Shown: positions 42,321 to 50,256, numbered from the stretch's first letter. The stretch is 64,000 nt of DNA from Lysobacter sp. (GCA_030151365.1 JASLDW010000016.1:18076-82075), one strand, 5' to 3'. Translations and numbers: made by a program. Notes: generated by a model not told the origin, from the letters alone.

Positions 42321-43010
42321 TCAGCGGCTGCCGTAGAGGACGATGGTCTTGCCGCGGGCGTGGAGCAGGCCGTCGGCCTGGAGCTTCTTCAGCACGCGAC
42401 CGGCCATCTCGCGCGAGCAGCCGACCAGGCGGGCGATTTCCTGGCGGGAAATGCGCAGCTGGGTGCCCTGCGGATGGGTCATCGCCTCCGGTTCCTGCGC
42501 CAGGTCGTGCAGGGTGCGGACGATGCGGTCGGTGACGTCGAGGAAGGCCAGGCGGCCCGCCTTGCGGCCGGTATCGCGCAGGCGGCGGGTCAGCTGGGCG
42601 CCGATCGCGAACAGGATCTTGGGGGCGTCCGCGGCCAGTTCGCCGGTCAGCAGCTGGGTCAGGTGCTCGTAGCTGATTTCCGCCAGCTCGGTCTGGGTGC
42701 GGGTGCGCAGGGTGACTTCGCGGCGCTCGGAATGGATGTACAGGCCCATTTCACCGACGAATTCGCCCTTGCCGTAGTAGCCGAGGATCAGTTCGTGGCC
42801 GTCTTCCTCTTCGGTCAGGATGCTGACCGAGCCATCGAGGACGTAATAGAGGGTGCTGGCCGGGTCTCCGGGGCGGAACACGTCGACGCGGGAGGGATAG
42901 CGGTGGCGCTGGCAACGGGACAGGAACCTGTCGACTGTCGCGGCATCGAGGGACAACGGGCTCGCGGGAAGGCGTTGGGCACCGATTTGCGACAGGGCGT
43001 GGTAGTTCAT
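42321..43010 (-). CDS. clp: CRP-like global regulator Clp
   Basis: A 229-residue CRP/FNR-family regulator. The N-terminal cyclic-nucleotide-binding fold includes VDVFRPGDPASTLYYVLDGSVSILTEEEDGHELILGYYGKGEFVGEMGLY. The C-terminal helix-turn-helix is ISRQEIARLVGCSREMAGRVLKKLQADGLL, followed by HARGKTIVLYGSR. This closely matches Xanthomonas Clp, which binds c-di-GMP instead of activating with cAMP and controls virulence, enzyme secretion and exopolysaccharide genes. The start matches the usual length. It is divergent from speD across a 200-base region that contains a perfect 21-base dyad. Confidence 0.93.
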   Translation of the reverse strand: MNYHALSQIGAQRLPASPLSLDAATVDRFLSRCQRHRYPSRVDVFRPGDPASTLYYVLDGSVSILTEEEDGHELILGYYGKGEFVGEMGLYIHSERREVTLRTRTQTELAEISYEHLTQLLTGELAADAPKILFAIGAQLTRRLRDTGRKAGRLAFLDVTDRIVRTLHDLAQEPEAMTHPQGTQLRISRQEIARLVGCSREMAGRVLKKLQADGLLHARGKTIVLYGSR

Positions 43011-43073
43011 TCTGAACCGTATGGCATGAAATCCTGTACCAAGAGTATGGCGAAGAATTGTCCACGGCAACTC

Positions 43074-43094
43074 GTGACCGCCAGCTGCGGTCAC
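43074..43094. promoter_or_regulatory. Perfect inverted repeat between clp and speD
   Basis: GTGACCGC and GCGGTCAC are perfect 8-bp arms around a 5-base spacer. The outer GTGA/TCAC letters resemble CRP half-sites, but they are 13 bases apart rather than 6, so this is not a standard Clp site. It lies 64 bases upstream of the clp start and 117 bases upstream of speD. Confidence 0.45.
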
Positions 43095-43211
43095 ACATGG
43101 ATTCATGACGGGGTTCTGTTCAGGTTCGCGATGACCGTCATGACGCCGCGGTATCGGCGGGGGGAGCTTTGCCTCATAATCGCCGCCTTGCCGGATCCTG
43201 AAGGCCCGCTG

Positions 43212-44003
43212 GTGATCAAGCCGCTCCCCCGTTTGAAGCTGCAAGGCTTCAACAACCTCACCAAATCGCTCAGCTTCAACATCTACGACGTCTGCTATGC
43301 GGCGTCGGAAGACGAGCGCAAGCGTTACATCGAATACATCGACGAACAGTACGACGCCGACCGCCTGACCCAGATCCTCACGGACGTGGCGGAGATCATC
43401 GGCGCCAACATCCTCAACATCGCGCGCCAGGACTACGATCCGCAGGGCGCGTCGGTGACCATCCTCATTTCCGAGGAGCCGGTGATCGACAAGGCCGATG
43501 CCAAGGGCGTGATCTCCGACGCGGTGGTCGCCCACCTCGACAAGTCGCACATCACCGTGCACACCTATCCGGAAACCCACCCGGACAACGGCATCGCGAC
43601 CTTCCGCGCCGACATCGACGTCTCGACCTGCGGCGTGATTTCGCCGCTGAAGGCCCTGAATTACCTGATCGAAAGCTTCGAGTCCGACATCGTGGTCTGC
43701 GACTACCGCGTGCGTGGTTTCACCCGCGACATCAAGGGCAAGAAGCACTTCATCGACCACAAGATCAATTCGATCCAGGACTACCTGGCCAAGAACATCA
43801 AGTCGCGCTACGAAATGCTCGACGTGAACGTCTACCAGGAAAACCTGTTCCACACCAAGATGCATCTCAAGGAATTCGACCTCGATACCTATCTGTTCGA
43901 GGAGAAGGCGAAGAACCTCTCCTTCAAGGAACGGATGAAGATCGAGGCGCGCCTGAAGCGCGAAATCGAAGAGCTTTACCAAGGCCGCAACCTGGTCGAA
44001 TGA
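43212..44003 (+). CDS. speD: S-adenosylmethionine decarboxylase proenzyme
   Basis: SpeD makes decarboxylated AdoMet for spermidine synthesis and contains a pyruvoyl group made by self-cleavage. The 263-residue proenzyme has the cleavage site in AHLDKSHITVHTYPE (Lys-Ser) and DIDVSTCGVISPLKALNYLIESFESDIV, followed by DYRVRGFTRDIKGKKHFIDHKINSIQDYL, all strongly like E. coli SpeD. I chose a GTG start (VIKPLPRLKLQGFNNL), which matches the Xanthomonas-type N-terminus and normal length; an upstream ATG would lie in the promoter region. It is divergent from clp and ends at a terminator shared with coq7. Confidence 0.93.
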   Translation: MIKPLPRLKLQGFNNLTKSLSFNIYDVCYAASEDERKRYIEYIDEQYDADRLTQILTDVAEIIGANILNIARQDYDPQGASVTILISEEPVIDKADAKGVISDAVVAHLDKSHITVHTYPETHPDNGIATFRADIDVSTCGVISPLKALNYLIESFESDIVVCDYRVRGFTRDIKGKKHFIDHKINSIQDYLAKNIKSRYEMLDVNVYQENLFHTKMHLKEFDLDTYLFEEKAKNLSFKERMKIEARLKREIEELYQGRNLVE

Positions 44004-44009
44004 TCAATC

Positions 44010-44035
44010 AAGAAGCCGGCGCAAGCCGGCTTCTT
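44010..44035. terminator. Bidirectional terminator between speD and coq7
   Basis: A perfect 11-bp stem (AAGAAGCCGGC / GCCGGCTTCTT) with loop GCAA lies between convergent speD and coq7. The short T/C-rich tails on each side suit both directions. Confidence 0.85.
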
Positions 44036-44046
44036 CGTATGCGGCG

Positions 44047-44724
44047 TCAGATTCGGTATGCGACCGTCTTCATCAACCAGCTGGCGGCGGTCATCACCTT
44101 CGGGATCGGGAAGGGCAGCGTGCGTGCGCCGGCGGCCTCCGCGGCATCGGCATGGCGCGCCTCGTCGGCCTTCATCGTCTGCAGGATGGCGCGGCTGCGC
44201 GCATCGGCGGTCGGCAGCTCCTGCAGGTGTTCGTCGAGGTGGGCCTCGACCTGGCGTTCGGTCTCGACCACGAAGCCGAGGTTCCAGCCGTCCCCGCGCA
44301 GGCCGGCCAGCGCGCCGATGGCGTAGCTGCCGGCGTACCACAGCGGGTTGAACAGGCTGGGGCGGCTGTCGAGCTCCTGCAGGCGGTCGGCGCACCAGGC
44401 GAGGTGGTCGGTTTCCTCCTGCGCGGCATGCAGCAGGTGGGCGCGGGTCGCCGGGTCGCGGGCGACCGCGGCCTGGCCGAGGTAGAGCGCCTGGGCGCAG
44501 ACCTCGCCGACGTGGTTGATGCGCATCAGCCCGGCGGCGTGGCGGCGCTCGGGCTCGTCCAGGACCAGGTCGGCCTCGCGGTCGCCGGGATTGGCGCGTT
44601 CGGTCGGCGGGTGCCCGCCGACCGTCTGGACGGCGTTCTGGGCATCGGCGAGCAGGGCGTCGAGGCGGGTGGGATTGCGGAACATCCGGCCATTGTCGCG
44701 CAAAGCAGGCGCGGGCTGGGTCAT
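44047..44724 (-). CDS. coq7: Coq7-type ubiquinone biosynthesis hydroxylase
   Basis: A di-iron monooxygenase that hydroxylates the benzoquinone ring in ubiquinone synthesis (Coq7/CAT5 family). The iron-ligand motifs are MRINHVGEVCAQALYLG, AAQEETDHLAWCADRL, VVETERQVEAHLDEHLQ and MKADEARHADAAE. These four carboxylate/His groups form the expected four-helix bundle. Length is 225 residues from this ATG; a later ATG (MFRNPTRLDALLADAQ, at 44685) would also be acceptable, and neither has a clear ribosome site. The gene ends next to the speD terminator. Confidence 0.88.
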   Translation of the reverse strand: MTQPAPALRDNGRMFRNPTRLDALLADAQNAVQTVGGHPPTERANPGDREADLVLDEPERRHAAGLMRINHVGEVCAQALYLGQAAVARDPATRAHLLHAAQEETDHLAWCADRLQELDSRPSLFNPLWYAGSYAIGALAGLRGDGWNLGFVVETERQVEAHLDEHLQELPTADARSRAILQTMKADEARHADAAEAAGARTLPFPIPKVMTAASWLMKTVAYRI

Positions 44725-44886
44725 CGCCCGGCTGTGCGCCTTTAGCGGTTATCCGCAGTGGCCGACACGCCGTGAACCCGTCCATGGGGGCTCGACTCGG
44801 CATCCATGCCTCGTATGATCGGCCACTGCGGACGAACCGCACGCCGCCGCCGGTGGGAGCCCCGCGGCGCGCCCACTTTGGCCGAC

Positions 44887-44915
44887 TTGCGCACGCCCGC
44901 AATCCGGGCTAAGAT
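44887..44915 (+). promoter_or_regulatory. rplM-rpsI promoter
   Basis: A -35 TTGCGC (44887-44892) and a -10 TAAGAT (44910-44915) are spaced by 17 bases. The predicted start is near 44922, giving an 89-base leader to rplM. The wider 44725-45010 stretch between coq7 and rplM holds no gene that I can see apart from this promoter and leader. Confidence 0.6.
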
Positions 44916-44955
44916 TCCGCCTCTTTCGTCCCCGATTCGCACATCGCGTGGTGAA

Positions 44956-44972
44956 GTTCCGGTCCCCGGAAC
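44956..44972 (+). other. Leader hairpin upstream of rplM
   Basis: A perfect 7-bp stem (GTTCCGG / CCGGAAC) with loop TCC lies in the rplM mRNA leader, about 38 bases before the start codon. L13 is known to regulate its own operon in E. coli through the leader; this hairpin could be the target here, but that is inference. Confidence 0.4.
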
Positions 44973-45010
44973 CAGCCCGACCATGTACCGATCACACAGA
45001 GTCAATGCTC

Positions 45011-45439
45011 ATGAAGACCTTTTCTGCCAAAGCTGACAACGTGCAGCAAGATTGGTACGTGGTGGATGCCGAAGGGCAGACCCTCGGCCGTCTCGCCGTC
45101 GAACTGGCCTCGCGCCTGCGCGGCAAGCACAAGCCGACCTACACCCCGCACATGGATACCGGCGACTACCTCGTCGTGATCAATGCCGAGAAGATTGCCG
45201 TCACCGGCAACAAGCTGCTGGACAAGAAGTACCACCGCTTCACCGGCTACATCGGCAACCTCAAGACCGAAACCCTGGGCCAGGCGCTGGAGCGCCACCC
45301 GGAACGCGTCATCGAAATCGCCGTCAAGGGCATGCTGCCGAAGAATCCGCTCGGCCGCGCGATGTACCGCAAGCTCAAGGTCTACGCAGGCTCCGAGCAT
45401 CCGCACGCTGCCCAGCAGCCCAAGCCGCTGTCCTTCTGA
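45011..45439 (+). CDS. rplM: 50S ribosomal protein L13
   Basis: Large-subunit ribosomal protein of 142 residues. Landmarks: WYVVDAEGQTLGRLAVELASRLRGKHKPTYTPHMDTGDYLVVINAEKIAVTG, KYHRFTGYIGNLKT, and AVKGMLPKNPLGRAMYRKLKVYAGSEHPHAAQQP, typical of bacterial L13. I chose the ATG that begins MKTFSAKADNVQQDWYV, the usual family start; a longer frame includes the leader hairpin. rpsI follows after 8 bases, the conserved rplM-rpsI operon. Confidence 0.97.
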   Translation: MKTFSAKADNVQQDWYVVDAEGQTLGRLAVELASRLRGKHKPTYTPHMDTGDYLVVINAEKIAVTGNKLLDKKYHRFTGYIGNLKTETLGQALERHPERVIEIAVKGMLPKNPLGRAMYRKLKVYAGSEHPHAAQQPKPLSF

Positions 45440-45447
45440 GAACTCAC

Positions 45448-45840
45448 ATGGCTATCCAGCAGAATTACGGCACCGGCCGTCGCAAGTCCTCCACCGCCCG
45501 CGTGTTCCTGCGCAAGGGGCAGGGCAACATCACCATCAACGGTCGTTCGATCGATGAGTTCTTCGGCCGCGAGACCGCGCGCATGATCGTGCGCCAACCG
45601 CTCGAGCTCACCCAGTCGACCGACAAGTTCGACGTCGTCGTCACCGCGACCGGCGGCGGCACCACCGGCCAGGCCGGCGCCATCCGCCTCGGCATCGCCC
45701 GCGCGCTGGTCGAGTACGACGAGTCGCTGAAGTCCGAACTGCGCAAGGCCGGCTTCATGACCCGTGACGCCCGCGAAGTCGAGCGCAAGAAGGTCGGCTT
45801 GCACAAGGCGCGTCGCGCCACGCAGTACAGCAAGCGCTAA
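45448..45840 (+). CDS. rpsI: 30S ribosomal protein S9
   Basis: Small-subunit ribosomal protein of 130 residues: QQNYGTGRRKSSTARVFLRKGQGNITINGRSIDEFFGRE near the start and the basic C-terminal tail ending KKVGLHKARRATQYSKR, which reaches into the P site of the ribosome. The length is normal. It is 8 bases after rplM and in the same operon; tRNA-Gln begins 26 bases later. Confidence 0.97.
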   Translation: MAIQQNYGTGRRKSSTARVFLRKGQGNITINGRSIDEFFGRETARMIVRQPLELTQSTDKFDVVVTATGGGTTGQAGAIRLGIARALVEYDESLKSELRKAGFMTRDAREVERKKVGLHKARRATQYSKR

Positions 45841-45866
45841 TCCGAATCGTTCTACAATCCGTTCCA

Positions 45867-45942
45867 TAGCCCGTTCGCCAAGCGGTAAGGCACCTGACTC
45901 TGACTCAGGCATTCGGAGGTTCGAATCCTTCACGGGCTGCCA
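45867..45942 (+). tRNA. tRNA-Gln (anticodon CTG)
   Basis: A 76-base cloverleaf resembling E. coli tRNA-Gln in layout. The acceptor stem pairs AGCCCG with CGGGCT after an initial unpaired-like T, with encoded CCA. The anticodon stem CCTGA/TCAGG encloses loop CTCTGAC (anticodon CTG, codon CAG). The T loop is GTTCGAATCC-type. A TACAAT (-10-like) element sits 9 bases upstream at 45853-45858, so it may have its own promoter between it and rpsI. Confidence 0.95.
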
Positions 45943-45968
45943 CACAACACGCCGGTTCGCCGGTCGCG

Positions 45969-45991
45969 AAAGCCCGCCTCGGCGGGCTTTT
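45969..45991 (+). terminator. Terminator after tRNA-Gln
   Basis: A perfect 9-bp stem (AAAGCCCGC / GCGGGCTTT) with loop CTCG, followed by a T, lies 27 bases after the tRNA. It probably ends the ribosomal-protein/tRNA transcript and isolates the next gene. Confidence 0.8.
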
Positions 45992-46007
45992 CGCGTTTAA
46001 TAGTGGG

Positions 46008-46763
46008 ATGAACATGGGCGACATCAGCTTTCCCCCGCCGTACACGCCGCTCGCACAGCTCCGCGATGCCGTGCGCACGCGCGGATTCGCGGTGTTGTCG
46101 CCGGAGGATGTCGCCACGCTGGCCGAAGTCGATGCAGGCGCGTTCGATGCCTTGCTGCCATCGTGGAACCGCCTTGAACCCGACAGCTATCTGCGCGACG
46201 GGGGACGCTACCGCCGCCGCCGCCATTCCAGCTTCATCGTCGAAAACGACGTGCTGGCGCTGCAACCACACCGTGCGCACTGGCAACCGGTGGAATACAA
46301 CGCGTTGCACGGCGGCATGGAGCGCTGGTTCGAACCGGTGGAGGAAGCGACGCTCGCGCAGCCGGCGTGGTCGAAGTTGTTGCTGGTGCTGGCATCGCTC
46401 TGTGGCGAACTTCATGCCGACACGCCACGCTGGCACGTCGAGGCGCACCAGTTCCGCATCGATACCGCCGATGGCATCGGCCGGCCCACGCCGGAAGGTG
46501 CGCATCGCGACGGCGTCGATTTCGTCGCGGTGCTGCTGGTCGGGCGCGAGGACATAATCGGCGGCGAGACCCGGGTGTTCGATGTCGCCGGCCCCGATGG
46601 CCAGCGTTTCACCCTCGATGCGCCGTGGAGTCTGTTGTTCATGGAGGATGCGCGCGTCATCCACGAATCGACGCCGATCCGTCCGCGCCAGGGCGCGACA
46701 TCCGGCCATCGCGACACCCTGGTCGTGACCTATCGCGCGAGCGGTTTCCTCGGCAGCGATTGA
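46008..46763 (+). CDS. 2-oxoglutarate-Fe(II) dioxygenase-like protein
   Basis: A 251-residue protein of the 2OG-Fe dioxygenase type (YcgN/PF10014-like). The iron ligands are in GAHRDGVDFVAVLLV (His and Asp) and ARVIHESTPI (distal His), and the closing DTLVVTYRA contains the Arg expected to hold 2-oxoglutarate. Members such as the Xanthomonas and Bacillus proteins hydroxylate free amino acids, for example isoleucine; the substrate here is unknown. Two ATGs (46008 and 46014) are equally possible. It is followed by the fumarylacetoacetase gene after 57 bases, and its last codons overlap a copy of the tyrosine-regulon motif. Confidence 0.78.
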   Translation: MNMGDISFPPPYTPLAQLRDAVRTRGFAVLSPEDVATLAEVDAGAFDALLPSWNRLEPDSYLRDGGRYRRRRHSSFIVENDVLALQPHRAHWQPVEYNALHGGMERWFEPVEEATLAQPAWSKLLLVLASLCGELHADTPRWHVEAHQFRIDTADGIGRPTPEGAHRDGVDFVAVLLVGREDIIGGETRVFDVAGPDGQRFTLDAPWSLLFMEDARVIHESTPIRPRQGATSGHRDTLVVTYRASGFLGSD

Positions 46764-46767
46764 AACA

Positions 46768-46781
46768 GTTACAATTGAAAC
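46768..46781. promoter_or_regulatory. Candidate MarR operator, site 2 (fumarylacetoacetase)
   Basis: GTTACAATTGAAAC matches site 1 before hppD (13 of 14 bases). A further half-site ATTGAAAC occurs at 46759-46766, giving a direct repeat with 15-base spacing. It lies 39 bases before the start codon of the fumarylacetoacetase gene. The shared element strongly suggests control by the MarR regulator near hppD. Confidence 0.65.
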
Positions 46782-46820
46782 CAACGACACATCCATCAAA
46801 TTTCTGAGTCCGAGGACGCG

Positions 46821-47804
46821 ATGAAACTGGGTTCACTGAAGGAAGGCGGACGCGACGGCACCTTGATCGTGGTTTCGCGCGACCTGGGCAAGGCCGTGCG
46901 TGCGACCGCCATCGCGCCGACGCTGCAGCGCGCGCTGGAAGACTGGTCGAACGTCGCGCCGCGCCTCAATGCGTTGTCCGAAGACCTGAACGCCGGCAAG
47001 GCCGAAGGCGCGTTCGATCTCGACATGAATGATCTTGCTGCGCCGATGCCGCGCGCCTACGAATTCGTCGATGGCAGCGCCTACCTGCCGCATGTCGAGC
47101 GCGTGCGCCGCGCGCGTGGCGCCGAAGTGCCGGAATCGTTCTACACCGATCCGCTGATGTACCAGGCGGTGAGCGCCGGTTTCTACGGTCCGCGCGATGC
47201 GGTGAAGGTGACCAGCGAGGACTACGGCATCGATCTCGAGGCCGAAGTGGTGATCGTAACCGACGACGTGCCGATGGCGGTGACGCCGGCCGATGCCGCG
47301 TCGCACATCCAGCTGGTCGGACTGGTCAACGACGTCAGCCTCCGCGGCCTGATTCCGCCGGAACTCGCCAAGGGCTTCGGCTTCCTGCAGTCCAAGCCGC
47401 GTTCGGCGTTGTCGCCGGTGTTCGTGACGCCGGACGAACTGGGTGACGCCTGGAAGGACAACAAGGTCCATCGCCCGATGCTCACCCACATCAATGGCAA
47501 GTGGTTCGGCGCGCCGGAAGCGGGTATCGACATGCAGTTCGATTTCGCCCAGCTGGTCGCGCACGCCGCCAAGACGCGTCCGCTCACCGCCGGCACGATT
47601 GTGGGATCCGGCACGGTGGCGAACGAGGACACTTCGCTCGGGGCATCCTGCTTCGCCGAGCAACGCACGGTCGAAACCTTGCGCGACGGCAAGCCGTCGA
47701 CGCCGTTCATGAAGTTCGGCGACACCGTGCGCATCGAAATGCTGGACGCCGAAGGCAAGACGATCTTCGGCGCGATCGAACAGAAGATCGAGCGCGCGGG
47801 CTGA
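46821..47804 (+). CDS. Fumarylacetoacetate hydrolase-family protein
   Basis: A 327-residue protein of the fumarylacetoacetase/FAH-hydrolase family, expected to split fumarylacetoacetate to fumarate and acetoacetate, the last step of tyrosine breakdown. The N-terminal part (MKLGSLKEGGRDGTLIVVSRDLGKAVRATAI) fits the FAH-like N-terminal domain. The core has FYTDPLMYQAVSAGFYGPRDAV, EAEVVIVTDDVPMAVTP and VTPDELGDAWKDNKVH, plus the metal-binding Glu/Asp-rich core. The GAGGA ribosome site fits. maiA follows after 27 bases, an operon. Its function is supported by the operator shared with hppD and by the partner gene. Confidence 0.85.
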   Translation: MKLGSLKEGGRDGTLIVVSRDLGKAVRATAIAPTLQRALEDWSNVAPRLNALSEDLNAGKAEGAFDLDMNDLAAPMPRAYEFVDGSAYLPHVERVRRARGAEVPESFYTDPLMYQAVSAGFYGPRDAVKVTSEDYGIDLEAEVVIVTDDVPMAVTPADAASHIQLVGLVNDVSLRGLIPPELAKGFGFLQSKPRSALSPVFVTPDELGDAWKDNKVHRPMLTHINGKWFGAPEAGIDMQFDFAQLVAHAAKTRPLTAGTIVGSGTVANEDTSLGASCFAEQRTVETLRDGKPSTPFMKFGDTVRIEMLDAEGKTIFGAIEQKIERAG

Positions 47805-47831
47805 TCCCGCGCTTCATGGAGGCAAGGTTCC

Positions 47832-48506
47832 ATGCCTGATGCATCGCTCAAGCTGTTTGCCTACTGGCGTTCCAGTGCGTCGTATCGCGCGCGGATCGGC
47901 CTGGCGCTGAAGGAACTGCAGTACGAACTGGTGCCGGTCCACCTGGTGAACCATGGCGGGCAGCAGCATTCGGCCGAGCACCACGCGCGCAACCCGCAGG
48001 AACTGGTGCCGGCGCTCGAGCACGAAGGCCGCATGCTCACGCAGTCGCTGGCCATCCTCGAATACCTCGATGAAGTCTGGCCGGATCGCGGCATGCGCCT
48101 GGTTCCCGGCGATGCCGCCGATCGCCAGCGCATCCGCGCGCTGGCCCAGGCGATCGCCTGCGAAGTCCAGCCGCTCGGCAACCTGCGCGTGCTGAAGGCG
48201 CTGGGCCGCGACTTCGGCGCCAGCGAGGAACAGCGTGCCGCGTGGTCACGCCACTGGATGACGCTCGGCCTGCGGGCCTTCGAGGAAATGCTGGCGAACT
48301 CGCCACAGGGGCGGCGCTACTGCCATGGCGACACGCCAACGCTCGCCGATTGCGTGTTGATCCCGCAACTCTACAACGCGCGCCGTTTCGAGATGGATGT
48401 TGCGGCGTTCCCGCGCATCGCCGCGATCGACGCCGCCTGTGCAACGCATCCGGCCTTCATCGCAGCACACCCGGACAACCAGCCGGACGCGCCGAAGGCC
48501 GTTTGA
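47832..48506 (+). CDS. maiA: Maleylacetoacetate isomerase
   Basis: A zeta-class glutathione S-transferase, 224 residues, isomerising maleylacetoacetate to fumarylacetoacetate with glutathione. Landmarks: LKLFAYWRSSASYRARIGLALKELQYE (SSxSY active-site loop with Ser), ARNPQELVPALEHEGRMLTQSLAILEYLDE, and the C-terminal YCHGDTPTLADCVLIPQLYNARRFEMD. It follows the fumarylacetoacetase gene by 27 bases and a GGAGG ribosome site. It completes, with hppD and hmgA at 30.4-32.8 kb, the homogentisate pathway. The next gene is convergent. Confidence 0.93.
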   Translation: MPDASLKLFAYWRSSASYRARIGLALKELQYELVPVHLVNHGGQQHSAEHHARNPQELVPALEHEGRMLTQSLAILEYLDEVWPDRGMRLVPGDAADRQRIRALAQAIACEVQPLGNLRVLKALGRDFGASEEQRAAWSRHWMTLGLRAFEEMLANSPQGRRYCHGDTPTLADCVLIPQLYNARRFEMDVAAFPRIAAIDAACATHPAFIAAHPDNQPDAPKAV

Positions 48507-48518
48507 CCGCAGACGACG

Positions 48519-48542
48519 AAACGGCACCCGAAGGTGCCGTTT
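48519..48542. terminator. Bidirectional terminator between maiA and pilU
   Basis: A perfect 10-bp stem (AAACGGCACC / GGTGCCGTTT) with loop CGAA lies between convergent maiA and pilU, just after maiA and 3 bases before the end of pilU. It has a T-rich tail on the plus strand. Confidence 0.8.
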
Positions 48543-48545
48543 TCA

Positions 48546-49784
48546 TCAATACATGTTCTCGAAGCCCTGGCTGAGATTGGGCATCGTCGGTGGCGTGATT
48601 GCCTCGTCTTTGCCCGGCGTCTTCGGGGTATCCGCTGATGGTTCCGTTGCGGTGGAAGGCGCGGGCGTAGCAGCGGCTTCCTGGGCCTTGAAGATCTCGG
48701 CGTAGGGATCGTGGTCGGCGTCGGCGCCTTCCGACAGGCGGAACTTCACGGCGAGGCCATCGCGCGAGTCGGCGGCGTTGAGCGCCTCCTCCTGCGTGAT
48801 CCGCCCCGACTTCGCCAGCTGGAACAGCGACTGGTCGAAGGTATGCATGCCTTCTTCCAGCGATTCCTCCATGGCCTGCTTGATCGCGTGCACCTGGCCG
48901 CGACGCATCAGGTCGCGGATGTGCGGCGTGTTGATCAGCAGTTCGGTGGCCGGAAGGCGCTTGCCGTCGACGCCCTTGACCAGTCGCTGCGAAATCACCG
49001 CGTGCAGGTTGAGCGACAGGTTCATCAGCACGTTCTTGTGCGCGGCTTCCGGGAAGAAGTTGAGGATGCGCTCCAGCGCCTGGTCGGCGTTGTTGGAATG
49101 GAGCGTGGCCAGGCACAGGTGGCCGGTTTCGGCGAAGGCGATCGCCGCTTCCATGATCTCGGCGTCGAGGATCTCGCCGATCAGGATCACGTCGGGCGCC
49201 TCGCGCATGGCGTTGCGCAGCGCGCTGTGGAACCCCTTGGTGTCGATGCCGACTTCGCGCTGGTTCACCAGCGAACGCTTGTGGCGGTGCAGGAACTCGA
49301 TCGGATCCTCGATGGTGAGGATGTGGCCGGTCATCGTGTTGTTGCGATGGTCGATCATCGACGCCAGCGTGGTCGACTTGCCGGAGCCGGTCGAGCCCAC
49401 CACCAGCACGAGGCCGCGCGGGGTGCTGATGATGTCGCGGAACAGCGGCGGCAGCTGCAGCTCGTCGATGCTCGGGATCTGGGTGCGGATGGCGCGGATC
49501 ACCATGCCGACTTCGCCGCGCTGGCGGAACACGTTGACGCGATAGCGCCCGGCGTCGGCCAGCATCAGGCCCATGTTGAGCTCCATCTCGCGCTCGAACG
49601 TGGCCTGCTGCTCCTCGTCCATCAGCGAATAGGCGATGCGCTTGACCAGTCCGGGCGGCAGCGGCGAGGTGCCCAGCGGATGGATCTTGCCTTCCACCTT
49701 GATGTGGATGGGCGCGCCGGTGGTGAGGAACATGTCGGACCCGTTCTTCTGGGTCATCAACTGCAAGAAATTGGTGATTTCCAT
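48546..49784 (-). CDS. pilU: Type IV pilus retraction ATPase PilU
   Basis: A 412-residue hexameric ATPase of the PilT/PilU family. PilU assists PilT in pilus retraction and twitching motility. It has Walker A GSTGSGKST (130-138) and the Asp box LIGEILDAEIMEAAIAFAETGHLCLATLHSNNADQALERILNFFPE. It also has Walker B/His-box features. The PilU-type tail is long and rich in Ala/Pro/Thr (TPAPSTATEPSADTPKTPGKDEA). I chose the ATG of MEITNFLQLMTQKNGSDMFL, matching the family N-terminus; a frame extension upstream gives no known sequence. The partner pilT is not next to it. It is divergent from the YdcH gene. Confidence 0.92.
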   Translation of the reverse strand: MEITNFLQLMTQKNGSDMFLTTGAPIHIKVEGKIHPLGTSPLPPGLVKRIAYSLMDEEQQATFEREMELNMGLMLADAGRYRVNVFRQRGEVGMVIRAIRTQIPSIDELQLPPLFRDIISTPRGLVLVVGSTGSGKSTTLASMIDHRNNTMTGHILTIEDPIEFLHRHKRSLVNQREVGIDTKGFHSALRNAMREAPDVILIGEILDAEIMEAAIAFAETGHLCLATLHSNNADQALERILNFFPEAAHKNVLMNLSLNLHAVISQRLVKGVDGKRLPATELLINTPHIRDLMRRGQVHAIKQAMEESLEEGMHTFDQSLFQLAKSGRITQEEALNAADSRDGLAVKFRLSEGADADHDPYAEIFKAQEAAATPAPSTATEPSADTPKTPGKDEAITPPTMPNLSQGFENMY

Positions 49785-50037
49785 GGCGGGGGGACCCGGA
49801 ACCCGAAACCTGAATTCGATCTTCACATGGCATCACGCCAGCGTCATTTGTGCAAGCGCGGGCACAGGGAGGGCCCTACCATTCTTGGCCGTATGGTTGG
49901 CGTTTATCCGTTCCCTTCAACTTCAATGCGATCCGGGACTTGCAGGCCGGGAAGACAGGGGAGTAGGGTCGAATCGTGGTCAATCCACCGATCCCCCACG
50001 GCGCCGGCGGCGCCCGCAACCCCCAGGAGGTTCTGCA

Positions 50038-50256
50038 ATGTTCGAAGGGCAACCCCAGGAATCGATCGAGACGTTGATGAAGGCCAATCCCGAGTTCCGC
50101 CAGCTGTACTACCGGCACCAGGAACTCGATCGCAAGACCGCCGAGGCCGGACTTGGCGTCCTCCCCCTCGATGACGCGACCCTGGGCAGCATCAAGCGCG
50201 AAAAACTCCAGCTCAAGCAGCAGCTCAACCGGATCTACGCCGACCTCAGCCACTGA
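50038..50256 (+). CDS. YdcH/DUF465 small protein
   Basis: A 72-residue protein of the DUF465/YdcH family, small coiled-coil-like proteins of unknown role. The segment ESIETLMKANPEFRQLYYRHQELDRKTAEA and DATLGSIKREKLQLKQQLNRIYADLSH match the family. A CCCAGGAGG ribosome site lies before the ATG. A terminator follows after 22 bases. The 250-base region upstream, shared with pilU, holds no further gene I can support. Confidence 0.85.
   Translation: MFEGQPQESIETLMKANPEFRQLYYRHQELDRKTAEAGLGVLPLDDATLGSIKREKLQLKQQLNRIYADLSH

Noticed and set aside
48457..49836. A second long frame overlapping pilU on the same strand
   Set aside because: Its product shows no family motifs, while the pilU frame has Walker and Asp-box motifs.
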